A DNA stretch of 64,000 bases. Source: Burhinus oedicnemus (taxonomy: Eukaryota; Chordata; Aves; Charadriiformes; Burhinidae). Positions 1 through 12,353 of this stretch are shown here, piece by piece. A program made the position numbers and the translations under genes. Each line of letters opens with the position of its first letter. The stretch's first letter is position 1. The notes under the pieces are model-generated. The model searched no databases and was not told the origin of the DNA. It saw only the letters and a list, made by a program, of their open reading frames with translations. The stretch is from NCBI GenBank assembly GCA_008921705.1, contig VFFE01007789.1, positions 2,687,777-2,751,776 on the forward strand, read 5' to 3'.

Positions 1-291
1 AGGAAGTGTTGAAAAAGTTTTAAAGCCACCCTCTAATCTGTCTGTGCTTGTTTTGAACAACAGGTTAACTGAAACTATCAATATAGCACTAGGTATAGCA
101 ACATAGTTGTCATCTTCAGTGGCTCAGCATATTAAAAAGACTTGCTTTGCTCCTTCCTTTTCTCCCAAGCTTTCAAAACTGAGTTTCACTTACATCCTGT
201 AAGGATAAAGCTCTTCAAAATATAATGGGAATGTCTGGAGAAATATTTTTCTTTCTTCTTTTTTTTTTTTTTTTTTTTTTTTACAGTGAAG

Positions 292-311
292 NNNNNNNNN
301 NNNNNNNNNNN
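292..311. other. Assembly gap (20 N) between a T run and an A run
   Basis: Twenty N bases are preceded by an unbroken T run at 259-282 and followed by an A run at 315-357, with only a few other bases between. The T run and A run are complementary, so the locus can fold into a hairpin or may be a homopolymer that broke sequencing. Translations crossing this gap are meaningless. Confidence 0.97.
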
Positions 312-313
312 AA

Positions 314-362
<49 letters not shown>

Positions 363-2059
363 TACAGCCTTAATAGAAGGAAGGATGATTTGTTAATGGG
401 GGAAAAACAAAACAAGGAAGAGTGAGAGATTTTCAAGAGTGTTAAAACCCATAATGGCAGCTTGTATAAATTGTGGTAGAATGGCTGTCTCGCAACTAAC
501 TCCCCCTGTGTCATATGTTTCTGAAGGAAAAATAAACGAGATATTCCCACCCATACATGCTGAACAGCTATGCCCAAATTGAAGTCAGAGCACTCAAGGC
601 CTTTTCCTGAGGAATGTAAACAACAACGTGAGTTTGGTTTTATGTATTTTCTTGAGTTAAAAGAAAAAAACCAAATCTTACGTGCTTTCCTTTTTAACAA
701 AACAAAACAAAAACTAATGCTGTGCCATGCAAATTCTGAGTCCACAGACAGGCTTGATTTTACCGGTCTCTAAATTCTTCTCTCTTTCACAAATCTTAAG
801 TTCCATGCTTTAAGCACAGAATCAAATTTATATTTATCAGCAATATTATAGTGTGAACAGGTCCCTAAACCCATAATGGCAAATTGATCTGGCCTTGTAT
901 ATTTTTTTTCCTGTGGATTTATTTTCTTAAACTAGAACTTTTCATTTTTCAGCATGGTCTTAAATATATCCATTAATGAAAATATGAAAACTGAATACAT
1001 ACAAATTATGGAAGCTACTCTGCATGTAACAAACTGTATTTTACTTAGTTAAGCTTAATGAATGTTCCTTAAAACTATTACTTTCTTGGCTCTCCATGTG
1101 TCTCATTTGTCTTAAGCTAGCTAAATCAATTATACACGTCTTAATCTTTGACATAATCTATGAAGATACAGTTTCCCCAGGTATAGCATATTTATCTTGA
1201 TTTTTTTAAAGATTATACCTAGATTTTCTATTGCCATGGGTTCTCAAAACTTACATGTTTTTCTACCTCTCTGTATTTTTCCTGACCTCAGCTAAAATGG
1301 AATGTAAGTCTATAATTTTTTCTAATTGCAAATTGAGAGGCATAAATATAAATGTATTTAAATTTCCATCCAATATGCCTGTTCATCTCTTTACTGTGAC
1401 CTAACCTACTTATCTGTAAGGATACAAGTATGAAAGTTTTAGCAAAGTGAAGCCAATGCATTAGACCTGTTTTCCCTCTGTTAAAAACATGAGAGAGATT
1501 TTGTAGGTCCTTATCTTGCCGTTACTGAAAAGTTATTTAAAATATGACACACCATTCACCCTTTTTTGTTGGAAGACTAATTTCTTGATCTTTGCCCTCT
1601 TTTCTCCTGCATTCCTTCCCCTGCCACTAACAGTCTTGCCATTAGCAGCAAGCTCAGGCACCTACACATTGGAGTAAAAATAGTACTAGAGTGGTTATCC
1701 CCAAGGACAAGTGTATTTGCTATCATTAATAAGAACATCAAAGATCTGATCATTATAAATTGTCATGTTAGTGATATCATCCTCATCAAATTTAACTTAA
1801 GAGTCTCAATTCCGGCACTGGAAGAAGAGTTGGGTCTGGTGAAAGAAATGCAATTCCTCGTCTGAATTCTGATCATCGGGTGTTTATCACAGCATATCTG
1901 GCTTTGAAGATAGGCTAGGCTAGGCAAAGACCTACTCCTCCACCTATCTTACAGCTTATTTTATGTAGCTGGCTCATGCACGATGGCCAGGGAACCAAAT
2001 CTGGTAGCTTGACGATTAAAGCATGCTGAAGCTGTACAGGCTGGATAGACAGAGTGTGC

Positions 2060-2600
2060 ACCTCACCTCTGTGCTGAACTTTGTGTTTCTTCCGTGCTGC
2101 CTGCTCCCCCGCTGACTCCATTCCCCGTATGCAGGGTAGCAGGCATACCTATTCCCTGGCTCCAGCTCCGCTGATCAGAGGAAAATGTGTCAGATTTGAT
2201 GGGAGATTAGATCCCTGTTCTGTGAGACTTGTTAAGTGGTGGTGTCCCAGGAGGGAAGTTAGTAGGGAGGACAGGCTTTGTGCCTCCTGGGTTAGTGCGG
2301 ACAGGGGTCAGGGCATGGAGATCTCCAGCTGGATCGCACAGCTCATGTTGGGCCTGTGCGGTTGTTGTTACAACTGGATGAAGTGCTCCAAGAACAAATC
2401 CTGAGCCAAATTCGGATCAGTTTGGAGGTGAAGATCTTCACAGCCCTTCCCTGGGTATTCCCACCACTGCTTGCTGAAACATCGGTGACCTCGGTCAGCC
2501 ATGGCTCTGAGGCCTCCTGAGATGCCACATGACTGTGGTATGGAGAAGCTGAGCTTCTGTCCAACACCAAATTTTAATACGGACAATGATGGGGGCAATG
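2060..2600. other. GC-richer block of unknown origin
   Basis: Base composition rises visibly above the AT-rich surroundings. A 107-codon open frame lies on the plus strand at 2081-2404; its product is Cys- and Trp-rich (ending near 'CCYNWMKCSKNKS') and matches no family I know. Overlapping open frames on the other strand show that the lack of stops may simply follow from composition. It could be an old degraded repeat or a noncoding RNA exon. I do not call a gene. Confidence 0.3.
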
Positions 2601-5449
2601 TAGTTCATCCACCTTAAGGGGAAAAAAAGAATGTTTTTATCTGATGCTTGAACTCAGTCTGATTTGGGCCCAAAATGCCTCAGTTCATAGCTTGAATAGA
2701 CTAGCTGAAATTCTCTCTCCTATCCCCAGAGCTCTTCAATACCTGAGCAAGAGATATAATTCCTGTTTAGCTTCTATTGGAAATGGGCATGGACACATTT
2801 TGAGAAGGCATAATAATTTTATTATAAAGAAATATTTTATTTTCTATAAATCTGTTAATAGCTTAATAATTCCAAAGTTGCTATGAATATATTGCTCAAT
2901 TTTATCACTGTTGTGATACTAACAATGCTAAATATTTCTGCATATGAAATGATGCATTTGGATTTATGGCATTATGTATGGTGAGTTTTGGTAACAGCAG
3001 CCTGCCAATGCTGTTGGCTAAAGAATACAGTCTGATCTCTTTACTATGAGGCTATTGGAAATGTATGTTTGTCAGTTTGACTGGTTTGCAGTCATTATGT
3101 TAGCCTTCCTATTTGTATGCAAAACCATTAGGCTCGTTGGCATATTTGATTAATGATGAGTGAATCCTCCTTAAACTGAAGCCGAAATTACTTTAATGGA
3201 ACCTTAATGGTGTTTGAAAAGTTTTGATTAACTCTTCTGTTGGGGCAAGTTTAGAAGTACTTGTCAGTATTTTTGACTAAAACAGAAAAAGAGAAGCTGG
3301 AAAATAGCACTTAAAAATCTTAAAACTGGTTTTCTCACTTGGCTTATTTTCAACAGAGTAGCTCAGACTGAATTTTTTTTTTTTTATGACTGCCTAGGAC
3401 TTTGGGGCATAACAGAAGAAGACATCAACCTTTGCTTCTTGTAACTGTTTTGTGGAGCATTTGTAGTAAAATATTGAGCTTAAAAATGAGGAACTGTGGG
3501 AAATAAAGTTGAAACAGTTTCAGATGCTAAATTTGAGGTTTCTTAGCTGTTGGTGAAGTGATGTTGTGTAAATTGTTTGGGCCAGATCCCAAGACATGTC
3601 AATGACCTGCTGAGCGTCTTCAGTTCCTGTGGCTACAAGCACAACTGAAAGGTGTTGGGGATGGCTTAGACCAGATTGGTCCACCTGAAAAGTAATTGGT
3701 CATCTTACCTGAAACTCCTTTAGTGTTGCTTTCGCCTGTACTTCTAATTAGTGTAGTTCTGTCCCTTGCTGTGCAACCCCTTGGAATCCACATCTGACTC
3801 TAGGACTACTAGTTGTAAATTATAAACTGTTTCTGTATCCCAGAAACTACTCTGTTTTTTTTTTTTTTTCCATACTTAGGCTGTAACTTAAATATGGAAT
3901 GCACGTCCAAGATGTTGGCAAGGTAATACTAGTCCCACTGAACTGAGCAGCAAAGTTCCCCACTACGTCGCTGGGCCCTGGCTTTCAGGTGAGTTCTGAA
4001 ATAACCCGTGCTGTTGCCTTTGCGTTAGTGCTCCTGTGTATGAGAATGTAATCCTCAAAATGGTACCAGAAAGGCAATGGAAATAAGGTAGGTCTGCCAG
4101 CTGTATTTTGTTTTCTATAATGCCAGGCAATCAGGTCACCATTAAGAACTCATTGGGGATCCTTTTATTGTAGTAATTAATAGGAAATGGGGCTTGGCCG
4201 AGTGACCCAATCTGTCTGAGACAGTGAGCTGAAATGCCAAGGATCTCTCACCTGTGTACCTCAAAGCCTTTATTGCCTAAAACTAATTCTCATCAAACAA
4301 AGTTTAGCTGCCCTAAACATGCCTGTCTTATTTTATACAATCTTACTAAAAGCTTTATTAATAGTTCTGAACGGCAAAGTCCGGTTACTTTATTTGGAAC
4401 TCAGAGTGATGGGGCAGAGGTTGCCTGAGTCATCTCACTTACTGGTTTTAAATATAGCCACAGCTTTTGGAGTCCCTCCAGGCTTACAGGAATTATTGAA
4501 AATCAATTCTGTATCTTCAGATGACTCTCTTAATTTGTACTCTAAAGATTTTGTTTTAATCAAGAGCTTTCTAAGTCATGATAGGAGAGGGAAAGGATTG
4601 CATCAGTATTGCGGTATTGATTAGTCTAGTCTCTTTTGGTTATTTTCCCAAACGTAAACCAAAAGCATTTGTTGCTGTTAAGTCCTCATAATAATACTGT
4701 TGACACTTACTAATGTACTATTACTAGTATTCTTCTTACTGTTGTTTGACAGTCTTTTATACCAGAGTTCAGAATCGGTTATCTTCTTGGATCTTGTATT
4801 TCTGATTCTTACCTGACTCAGATTTTAATTTCTTCCCTTGTTTCATAAAAATCTGTGTTTAAGTCAAAGCCAAGCAAACTGTAAAAATTAAGTGCTTCCA
4901 TTTTGCAAGTTCAAAATCTCAACTCCTTTTTATATAAGTAAACTTCTTTTTTTTTTTATAAAACAAATCATGATCAAAATTGTGACCTTGAGTTTTTTAA
5001 ACTGCTTCTGGAGAGTCCTGGAAGCTGTGGCTGCACTGGGGGTCTCTGCCTGGTAAAGCTTTCCAGGGTGGACCTGAATCGTGAGGCCTGGGCATATTGC
5101 TTATCCTGGAAGTCAGCAGCTTCTGAACAACTTAGTAGGCAAGCAACAAATTTTGTCCTCTCAGGCTTGCTTGCCATTAGTTAGCATATCATCAAAACCT
5201 ACTTTTTACATAGACTGCTGTCACAGTTTGTTTTGGATCTCCTAAAATTTACAGGGCAATGTAAACTTTATTTCATGAGCTCGTTGCCTTTAAAAAAATC
5301 CACCCCAAAACCATACAAATCAAATGAGAACTCAGTCTCCTTCATACAGGCTAGTCTAACATGCAAGTTCTCCAATTCATTACTTCATTAATTCACAAAT
5401 TCACTACATGTTCTCAAGTAACTCGTGTGCCTATGAACAAAACAGTTCC

Positions 5450-5760
5450 TTAGCTGAGGGCGAGAGTGCTCATCCTTCCTCTTATGCCAGTGTGGGCATC
5501 CCCTGCACTGTGCTGGGAGCACCACAGCCTCAGCAGCGTGGCTGCTGCTGGACTTGCTTCAAAGGCTTTTTGGGTAAGCTGGCATGTTTACACCTTCCAG
5601 CTGGAAGCTTGGTTAATACCATTTCTGTAAGTTAGTGGATTGCAGTTACTATGCAAAGATGCAGGGGACAGCAAGCTGCAGGCAATGACTGCTGCGGAAA
5701 GGCCCTTCCTCTTCGTGTCCCCTGCGTCCTGTGCACGTGCTGCTCTGACTCGAGGGCACA
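5450..5760. other. Short GC-richer block, possible transcribed remnant
   Basis: A GC-richer patch with a 75-codon plus-strand open frame at 5408-5635. A donor-like GGGTAAGC lies near 5572 within that frame. No domain is recognised and the frame is not extended on either side. A chance open frame is the most likely explanation. Confidence 0.2.
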
Positions 5761-6167
5761 TTTGAGAGTCAAATTATAAAAATATTTTCCTATTGATATA
5801 AATAAATGAGAAGATATTGTATTCTGTTAGAATACTAGGGTTTAATGAATGTAGTTACTCTAAAAGAGGATTTGATTTCATTTCTAGAATAAAAAAATTA
5901 CCAGAGGAAAATAATGCTCCATTTTTTAGCTTTAATATTAGTGACATGACTTTGCAGCCTCACAACTGCATTTTTTAAATAAAACTGCATTAATCCAGCA
6001 ATATACTATATAGCAAATAGTGATAGTGGCAAAATGGGAGTAGAATAACAAAATAGGAGTCATTGTGATGGACAGTATATATATTAAATTCTCTTTTTGT
6101 CCCCCATGTGTTGGTTTAGTCAAGAGCTCTTGCAAGTAGTGCTGTGCAACAGTGAATGAACTATGGA

Positions 6168-6217
6168 AAAAAAAAAACAACCCCAACCAAAAAACAAACC
6201 ACCAAAACCAAACAACA
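6168..6217. repeat. A/C-rich low-complexity tract
   Basis: A stretch made almost only of A and C, with irregular AAACCA and CCAAAAC units. Similar tracts occur near 29549-29622, 30399-30430 and 62811-62862. Such tracts are common in bird noncoding DNA. Confidence 0.8.
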
Positions 6218-6340
6218 TAAGATTTGACCTTGTCTTGCTCTGAGCACTGATTGCCTTTTAAATTAGCTGATAGTCTGTATGTGTTGTTTTTATGGCACTA
6301 AAACCAAACAAATAAAATAATTTCATCTGTGCGATTGCTT

Positions 6341-6418
6341 CTTTTAACTTCTTTTAACTTCTTTTAACTTCTTTTAACTTCTTTTAACTTCTTTTAACTT
6401 CTTTAACTTCTTTTAACT
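6341..6418. repeat. 10-bp tandem repeat, unit CTTTTAACTT
   Basis: Six exact copies of the decamer CTTTTAACTT run from 6341 to 6400. They are followed by a 9-base copy missing one T (6401-6409) and a last partial copy to 6418. The 10-base period places a short T tract on nearly the same helical face each time, which could bend the DNA. The exactness of the copies suggests recent slippage. Confidence 0.95.
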
Positions 6419-6904
6419 GAAGACTTCAAAATAGATACATGTATAGATACTTCTAAGATTATCTATTACAAATTTAATTCTTTAACAATGTTAATTTTTC
6501 TTACCAAAAAAACCCCCAAAACTCCACAATGCCTCATTTGCTCTTTCCTGACAGAGTTAAATGGGCTTTGTGTACCTCAAAAGCAATTTGGTATTTTTCA
6601 AGTGCATTTTTTTTAATGAAGTATCACAAATTGTGGGACCAGGTTTTAATAGTTCAAATTTATGTCATTCCTTGAGAGTCGGTGCAAAACTTGGTCCTGC
6701 ACTGAAACAATATAGAATTCAAAGTACTTGAAGTGAAATTGTACGACTTGTGTCAGAGCAGCCAAGAATTGTAGAACCCTCAGATGAATTACACCTGAAT
6801 CTTTCAAACGGAATATTTGCTTTGGTATTCCTGTACAAAACAGGCATGTAATGGCAAAGTTGCCCTGGAGATTTCTATAGGTAAGCTAAAACACTCCGTC
6901 GTAC

Positions 6905-6922
6905 TTTTTTTTTTTTTTTTTT
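6905..6922. repeat. T homopolymer run
   Basis: Eighteen consecutive T bases. Other long T runs are at 17868-17893, 26372-26387, 28271-28287 and 62791-62804. Confidence 0.9.
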
Positions 6923-7604
6923 CTGAAAGGTACTAAAATGTCTTTTCTCTCGGTGAGGGAACTGATGGAATTAACCTCACCTACAAAACCATGTGAATTG
7001 ATCTGAGAATGTATTTCAGGTAGCATATGATCTATAAAATAAAACATACATTTGTTTTAATAGTGTAGGTTTTCTTTTCACAGGCAGTAGAGGACTATTA
7101 GTCTCTTCTGCAATGCTTATGTTTACCAAGAATGAAAACATGTTTTCCAAAACTTCACTAAAATTGAAGCTTCTAATAGTATAACTTAAGCCAATACTTA
7201 TTGATTCTTTTTAAAAAAATGTGAAAAGCAGCGAATTTGAATACATAGTAGATGGTTAGTATTTTCTTAGAACACAGATGACGCATTGAAAAGGACCATA
7301 TGGATGGACTGAATGTGTATGAGTGGGATAAAGTGGAATGATTTTTTTAAAAAAAAAACTTTCAACACCATAAAGCAAGAAATATTGGAGATCAAACTTT
7401 TTTCTTTCGTAGTGTAGTTTTTTATGTCTATTATATTTAATTAGAAAGAGATGATGAATTGATTTGGTTTAAAGGGGGGTAGATAGGACTTAAAACCAGA
7501 ATCTTTGCCTTTTTCTGTTGTCTCCAAACATAGTTGTTGCACGACTGAGACTGTAATGTGATATTTAATTAATTTTATGTGATATAATTAAAGTGTTTAA
7601 TAAT

Positions 7605-7627
7605 TTAATTATATGTGATATAATTAA
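7605..7627. repeat. AT-rich perfect hairpin
   Basis: TTAATTATAT and ATATAATTAA are exact reverse complements separated by GTG. A near copy of the right half (TATGTGATATAATTAA) begins at about 7576, so the hairpin probably arose by local duplication in AT-rich DNA. Confidence 0.7.
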
Positions 7628-10464
7628 CTCGATATAGATAATTTTGAATGTTCTGATTCTTTCTGCAGTTTGAAAATAAGTAAATTAAATACCCTAATCA
7701 CTAAATAACTTAAAGGCTTTATTTTAACTCTAATTTAGATTCCTTTATGTTGGGATTATAGCCTGTCATTTCTTTTAGAGTATCAGCAAAGGAACATTTT
7801 TTTTTAGGATTATTAATTTTTTTCTTTAGGATAGGCATCTTCTCAAAAGCACTTTTTTCTGTTCATTGAAATACTGGAGGGGGGGAAAAAAAGCATGTAT
7901 TAGAATAAATTACTGAGAAATTGGGCTTTTGTGGGGTTGCCAGTCACACAGTTCCCATTACCCCTTTCTTAAGAACCTAGTAGATGAATAGTAATTTAGT
8001 CAACACACTATTTTTACTTTATTTGAAGAACAAAAAACGCTCAAAACTCAAACCCCAAATGTAGCCTTTTAGGCAAAGGATGAGGTGTCAGGAGTCAGGC
8101 TAGGCTGAGTGCTCATCTTTTAGTGCCACCTTCTCTTCTTCTCCCTGTGCATAGGCACTCACTGCACAAGCAGGAAACTATTTACCTTTTTATCTCCTGT
8201 CTCATTGCAATGAGCTTAATAAGGTCAGAAAACACCACAGAACAGCAGAGAAAACAGCAAGACTGGGAATGAAGATGAGGTGGGAGGGATGGCCTTTTTT
8301 GTTTTTGCGATCACAAGTTGCTTAACTGTTCCTCTTTCATAGAAGGACTCTATTTCTCCCTGGTGCTGTCTATTTAGATGCCATATCCACCTTGTTTATG
8401 ACTGTACAGCCAACGTGCTGCTGATCCTGCAGCCCTTTACACAACCTGCACCAAATGTATGTAGTGGCCAGCTTCCAGTTTGGCTTTGACTGCTGACCTA
8501 GAAGAGCTTGTAGGACCTGCAAGTTCATGTCACTCATAACAATGAGAACGTTATGCTGGATGTTTTTAAACAGAGTGCTTCCTCAATTGTGGCCTTGATA
8601 GAATAACCAGCAGTGTTTCAGTTTAATCTGTTAATTTACTTGCTATTAATCTTGGCTCCCCGATGATTCAACAAAAACCATTATTGACGAAACTATTGAG
8701 AAAAAAGATAAAGGAAGGTGAAGTGTGGTTCGTTGTTTGTTTTGTGTTTCCCCCTCCCCCCTCCCTTAATTCTTACACTTCTTGCTCCCCAGCAGCTCTT
8801 TGCTTGCACCCCAACTCTTCCTATAGCAGTAATGGCTACAGTGCACACAATTTTATGGTTGTCTTGTTACCACTGATCTGAAACGTTGCCTTTGCCTAAA
8901 TTCTAAGCAGTACTTTGAAACTCATGAATCTAGGAGTTCAAAGAAAATGTAATTTTCTGGAGGTGTTGTGCTGTCCTGTATTGCTTGATCAGCTGTGATC
9001 ACCAATGGATGCTTTTTTAGTAAGACAGGGGAAAATCTATTCTAATGGCTTTTGCTGCACTGATTGTGCTGACTCAGTGATTCAATCTGCAAAGTTAATT
9101 GGAGAGAGACATTAAATTGGGTGGAATTTGAAGGATTTTAGTGTTCTAAGCCTCAGCCCCTCAGGCTTCACACAGAATGAAACACATAATCAGCTTTCAG
9201 TAAGCACTAGTTTTCATTAATCATAAACTGTAGGCAAAGTTGGAGCTTGCAAATTTAGGTCTTTTATTGTTGTTTCATGTTAATGACTATTATCTCTTTT
9301 TCCTATTGTATATGACTTTCTCAGCAACTGTGTTAGCACAGATGGCTAAAATCCCTAGCAGAAAAGTAATCAGCATTTCTGAACATGATGCATTCAAAAT
9401 AAATGACAGAGCAGGAAAAATGCATGGCTTTAGAAATTAGGAAGCAGATTAAACTATAATAATGCATGTAAACACATCCAGGAAAGCAGGCTGCAGCTTT
9501 GTTTTCAACACAACTCTGACTTCAATATATGTAACTTTCTGTCAAATATATTGACAGGATTGGAGAGCAACTGGTTTAATATCAGTAGTTTGGAATATTC
9601 CTTTTTTAAAGCCTGACAAAATGTGATATAATTGGCATAGATTAGATAGTACAGTGAAGAAAAAGAAAGGATACACTTTCCTATAGATCCTAATTATCAC
9701 ATTTTAACTGAAATGTGACTTAAAGTTACAGCTGTTCACCAGCACTTCCCTTTGATCAATGTATGTAAATCATTAAGTGGAGTTACCAGCAGCTCTAGGT
9801 TGAAACTCACCACGTACTGTTGACTTAATCTGGAACTAATAGACTAAGAATTGTTCATAAACCCATAGTGGGATTTATGGAAGTACAGCACTTGAGTTTA
9901 TACAGCACGTCAGCTGCCCCCCTTCTGGTGAAGAACTAAGTGACCTGTGGCTAATTTCTTCAAATCATAAGACCTATATTGCAAAGATAATTCCTGAATG
10001 AGCAAGTTAAGTTACTACAGCCTCTCACCTTTTCTTTGTTAGCCATGGGCAGGGACACCTCCCACTAGACCAGATTGCTCAAAGCCCCATCCAACCTGGC
10101 CTTGAACACTTCCAGGGATGGGGCCTCCACAGCTTCCCTGGACAACCTGTTCCAGTGTCTCACCACCCTCACAGTGAAAAATTTCTTCCTAATCTCTAAT
10201 CTAAATCTACCCTCTTTCAGTTTAAAACCATCATCCCTCATCCTATTGCTACTCTCCCTCATAAAGAGTCCCTCCCTATCTTTCCTGTAGGCCCCCTTTA
10301 AGTACTGGAAGGCTGTGATAAGGCCTCCCCGGAGCCTTCTCTTCTCCAGGCTGAACAGCCCCAACTCTCTCAAGCCTGGCTTCGTAGGAGAGGTGCTCCA
10401 AGCCCTCTGATCATCTTCGTGGCCATTCTCTGGACTCGCTCCACAGGTCCATGTCCTTGTTATG

Positions 10465-10836
10465 TTAGGGGCTCCAGAGCTGGACGCAGTGCTCCAGGCA
10501 GGGTCTCACAAGAGCAGAGTAGAGGGGCAGAATCACCTCCCTCGACCTGCTGGCCGTGCTTCTTTTGATGCAGCCCAGGATGCAGTTGACTTTCTGGCCT
10601 GTGAGCGCATGTTGCTGGGTTGTGTTGAGCTTCTCATCTGCCAACACCCCCAAGTCCTTCTCCTCAGTGCTGCTCTCAATCCATTCTCTGCTCAGCCTGT
10701 ATTTGTGCTTGGGATTGCCCTGACCCCTGTGCAGGACCTTGCACTTGGCCTTGTTGAAATTCATGAGATTTGCACAGGCCCACCTCTCAAGCCTGTCCAG
10801 GTCCTTCTGGATAGCATTCCTTCCCTCCAGTGTCAA
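10465..10836 (-). pseudogene. CR1 copy A reverse transcriptase, C-terminal half
   Basis: A 123-codon frame with the CR1 thumb-region signature '[19 protein letters not shown]', then '[14 protein letters not shown]' and '[19 protein letters not shown]'. It follows the FADD box but is out of frame with it. The matching parts of copies C and E are closely similar, placing A, C and E in one CR1 lineage. Confidence 0.9.
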
Positions 10837-10959
10837 CTGTGCCGGACACCTTCATGTCATCGGCAAACTTGCTGAGGGTGCAACATCCACGTCACCAGAA
10901 AATATGTTAAACAGTGCTGGTCCCAGTACTGACTCCTGAGGAATGCCAGTTGTCACTTG

Positions 10960-11700
10960 TCACCACTTGGACATCAAGCCGTTCACCCCAACTCTTTGAG
11001 TGTGGCCATCTAGCCATCTGTCAAATCCATGTCTCTCCAGTTTAGAGACCAGGATGTCATGCAGGACAGTGTCAAATGCTTTGCACAAGTCCAGGTAGAT
11101 GATGTCTGTTCCTCTCCCCTTATCAACCAACACTGTAACCCTGTCATAGAAGGCTGCCAAATTTGTCAGGCACAATTTGCCCTTAGTGAAGCCATGTAGG
11201 CTGCCACCAGTCACCTCACTATTTTCCATGTGCTTTAGCAGAGTTTCCAGAAGGATCTGCTCCATGATCTTGCTGGGCACAGAGGTAAGGCTGACTGGCC
11301 TGTTAGTTCCCCAGGTCTTCCTTTTTTGATTTTTAAAACTGGGGGTTTTATTTCCCCTTTTCCAGTTAGTGGGAACTTCACCAGACTGCCACAACTTCTC
11401 AAATATGATGGATAGTGGCTTAGCTACTTCATCCACCAGTTCTCTCAGGACCCATGGATGAATCTCATCAGGTCCTATGGATTTGTGCAACTTCGGGTTC
11501 TTCAGCTGGTCTTGGACCTGGTCTTCTCCTGCAGTGGGCAGTACCTCATTCTCCCAGTCCCTGTCTTTACCTTCTGCAACTTGGGCGGTGTAGCTAGAGC
11601 ACTTGCCAGTGAAGACTAAGGCAACAAAGTCATTGAGTACCTCAGCCTTCTCCATATCCCAGGTGACTAGATCTCCCATTTCCTTCTGGAGAGGGCCCAT
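10960..11700 (-). pseudogene. CR1 copy A reverse transcriptase, N-terminal half
   Basis: A 246-codon open stretch of CR1 ORF2. It holds the pre-palm region ('HPWVLREL', '[13 protein letters not shown]'), the fingers motif '[12 protein letters not shown]' and the first catalytic aspartate in '[12 protein letters not shown]'. The frame then degrades near '[11 protein letters not shown]' before reaching the FADD box about 100 bases downstream in another frame. It is too short to be an active enzyme. Its neighbours on both sides are the remaining parts of the same element. Confidence 0.9.
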
Positions 11701-11736
11701 GTTTTCCCTAGTCTTCCTTTTATCACTGACATACCT

Positions 11737-11964
11737 TTAGAAGCTTTTCTTGTTGCCTTTGATGTCCCTGGCCAGGTTTAACTCCTTCTGGGCTTTAGCT
11801 TTTCTAACCTGATCCATGGCTGCCCAGACAATTTCTCTGTACTCTTCCCAGGCTACCTGTCCTTGCTTCCACCCTCTGTAGGCTTCCTTTTTCTGTGTGA
11901 GATTGTCCAGGAGCTCCTCGTTCAACCACGCAGGCCTCCTGGCGTTTTTGCCTGACTTTCTCAT
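11737..11964 (-). pseudogene. CR1 copy A linker between endonuclease and reverse transcriptase
   Basis: A 75-codon frame containing '[18 protein letters not shown]' and '[19 protein letters not shown]', the conserved linker of CR1-type ORF2. Copy C has the same segment at 39250-39494 with only a few changes. It is separated from the flanking domains by stops or frameshifts. Confidence 0.88.
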
Positions 11965-12274
11965 TGCTGGGATGCATTGCTCCTGGGCTTTCAGTTGTGG
12001 TGGTCCTTGACTATTATCCAGCTTTCTTGGGCCCCTCTTCCTTCCAGGGCTTTATCCCACCGTACTCCATCAAGCAGATCCCTGAAGAGGCCAAAGTCTG
12101 CTCTCCTGTAATCCTGGGTAGCCTGTTTGTCTGAAACAGGAGTAAAAACAAGATTAGAAGGAAATAAACGAGCGAGCGCATGACCTTTGTTTGTGAAAGA
12201 GGGAACTGCAAGGTTGTAAAAGATAGCCAATTGTATCAGCTAAAGGGACGCATGAAGGACGCGTGAACAGGACA

Positions 12275-12280
12275 TATAAA
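12275..12280 (+). promoter_or_regulatory. Candidate TATA box of the LTR
   Basis: TATAAA lies in the middle of the LTR-like insert, about 70 bases upstream of its AATAAA. Activity is unknown. Confidence 0.45.
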
Positions 12281-12347
12281 CCAATAAAAGATCACTCAGT
12301 GGTGCGTGTATAAACAAGTAGAAAGTGTATAAGCAGTGTAATATTTT

Positions 12348-12353
12348 AATAAA
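12348..12353 (+). promoter_or_regulatory. Candidate polyadenylation signal of the LTR
   Basis: AATAAA about 50 bases before the CA end of the LTR-like insert, the expected position for an LTR polyadenylation signal on the plus strand. Confidence 0.5.

Larger units (their letters stand above)
1..10042. other. AT-rich noncoding stretch, no gene recognised
   Basis: I read this as unique-looking noncoding DNA. Open frames here are short, lack any domain I recognise, and several are driven by homopolymer runs. It contains the assembly gap near 300, the decamer tandem repeat at 6341-6418, T runs at 6905-6922 and elsewhere, an A/C-rich tract at 6168-6217 and a small AT hairpin at 7605-7627. Two GC-richer blocks (about 2060-2600 and 5450-5760) stand out from the background and are listed separately. 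A diverged host exon or noncoding RNA exon cannot be excluded by reading alone. Confidence 0.6.

Noticed and set aside
225..425. 66-codon open frame across the assembly gap
   Set aside because: It reads through a T run, unknown bases and an A run. The poly-Phe and poly-Lys translation is an artefact.
10462..10875. 137-codon plus-strand frame inside copy A
   Set aside because: Antisense shadow of the CR1 reverse transcriptase. The real coding strand is minus. The same applies to the plus-strand frames at 35521-36554 and 37692-38171.
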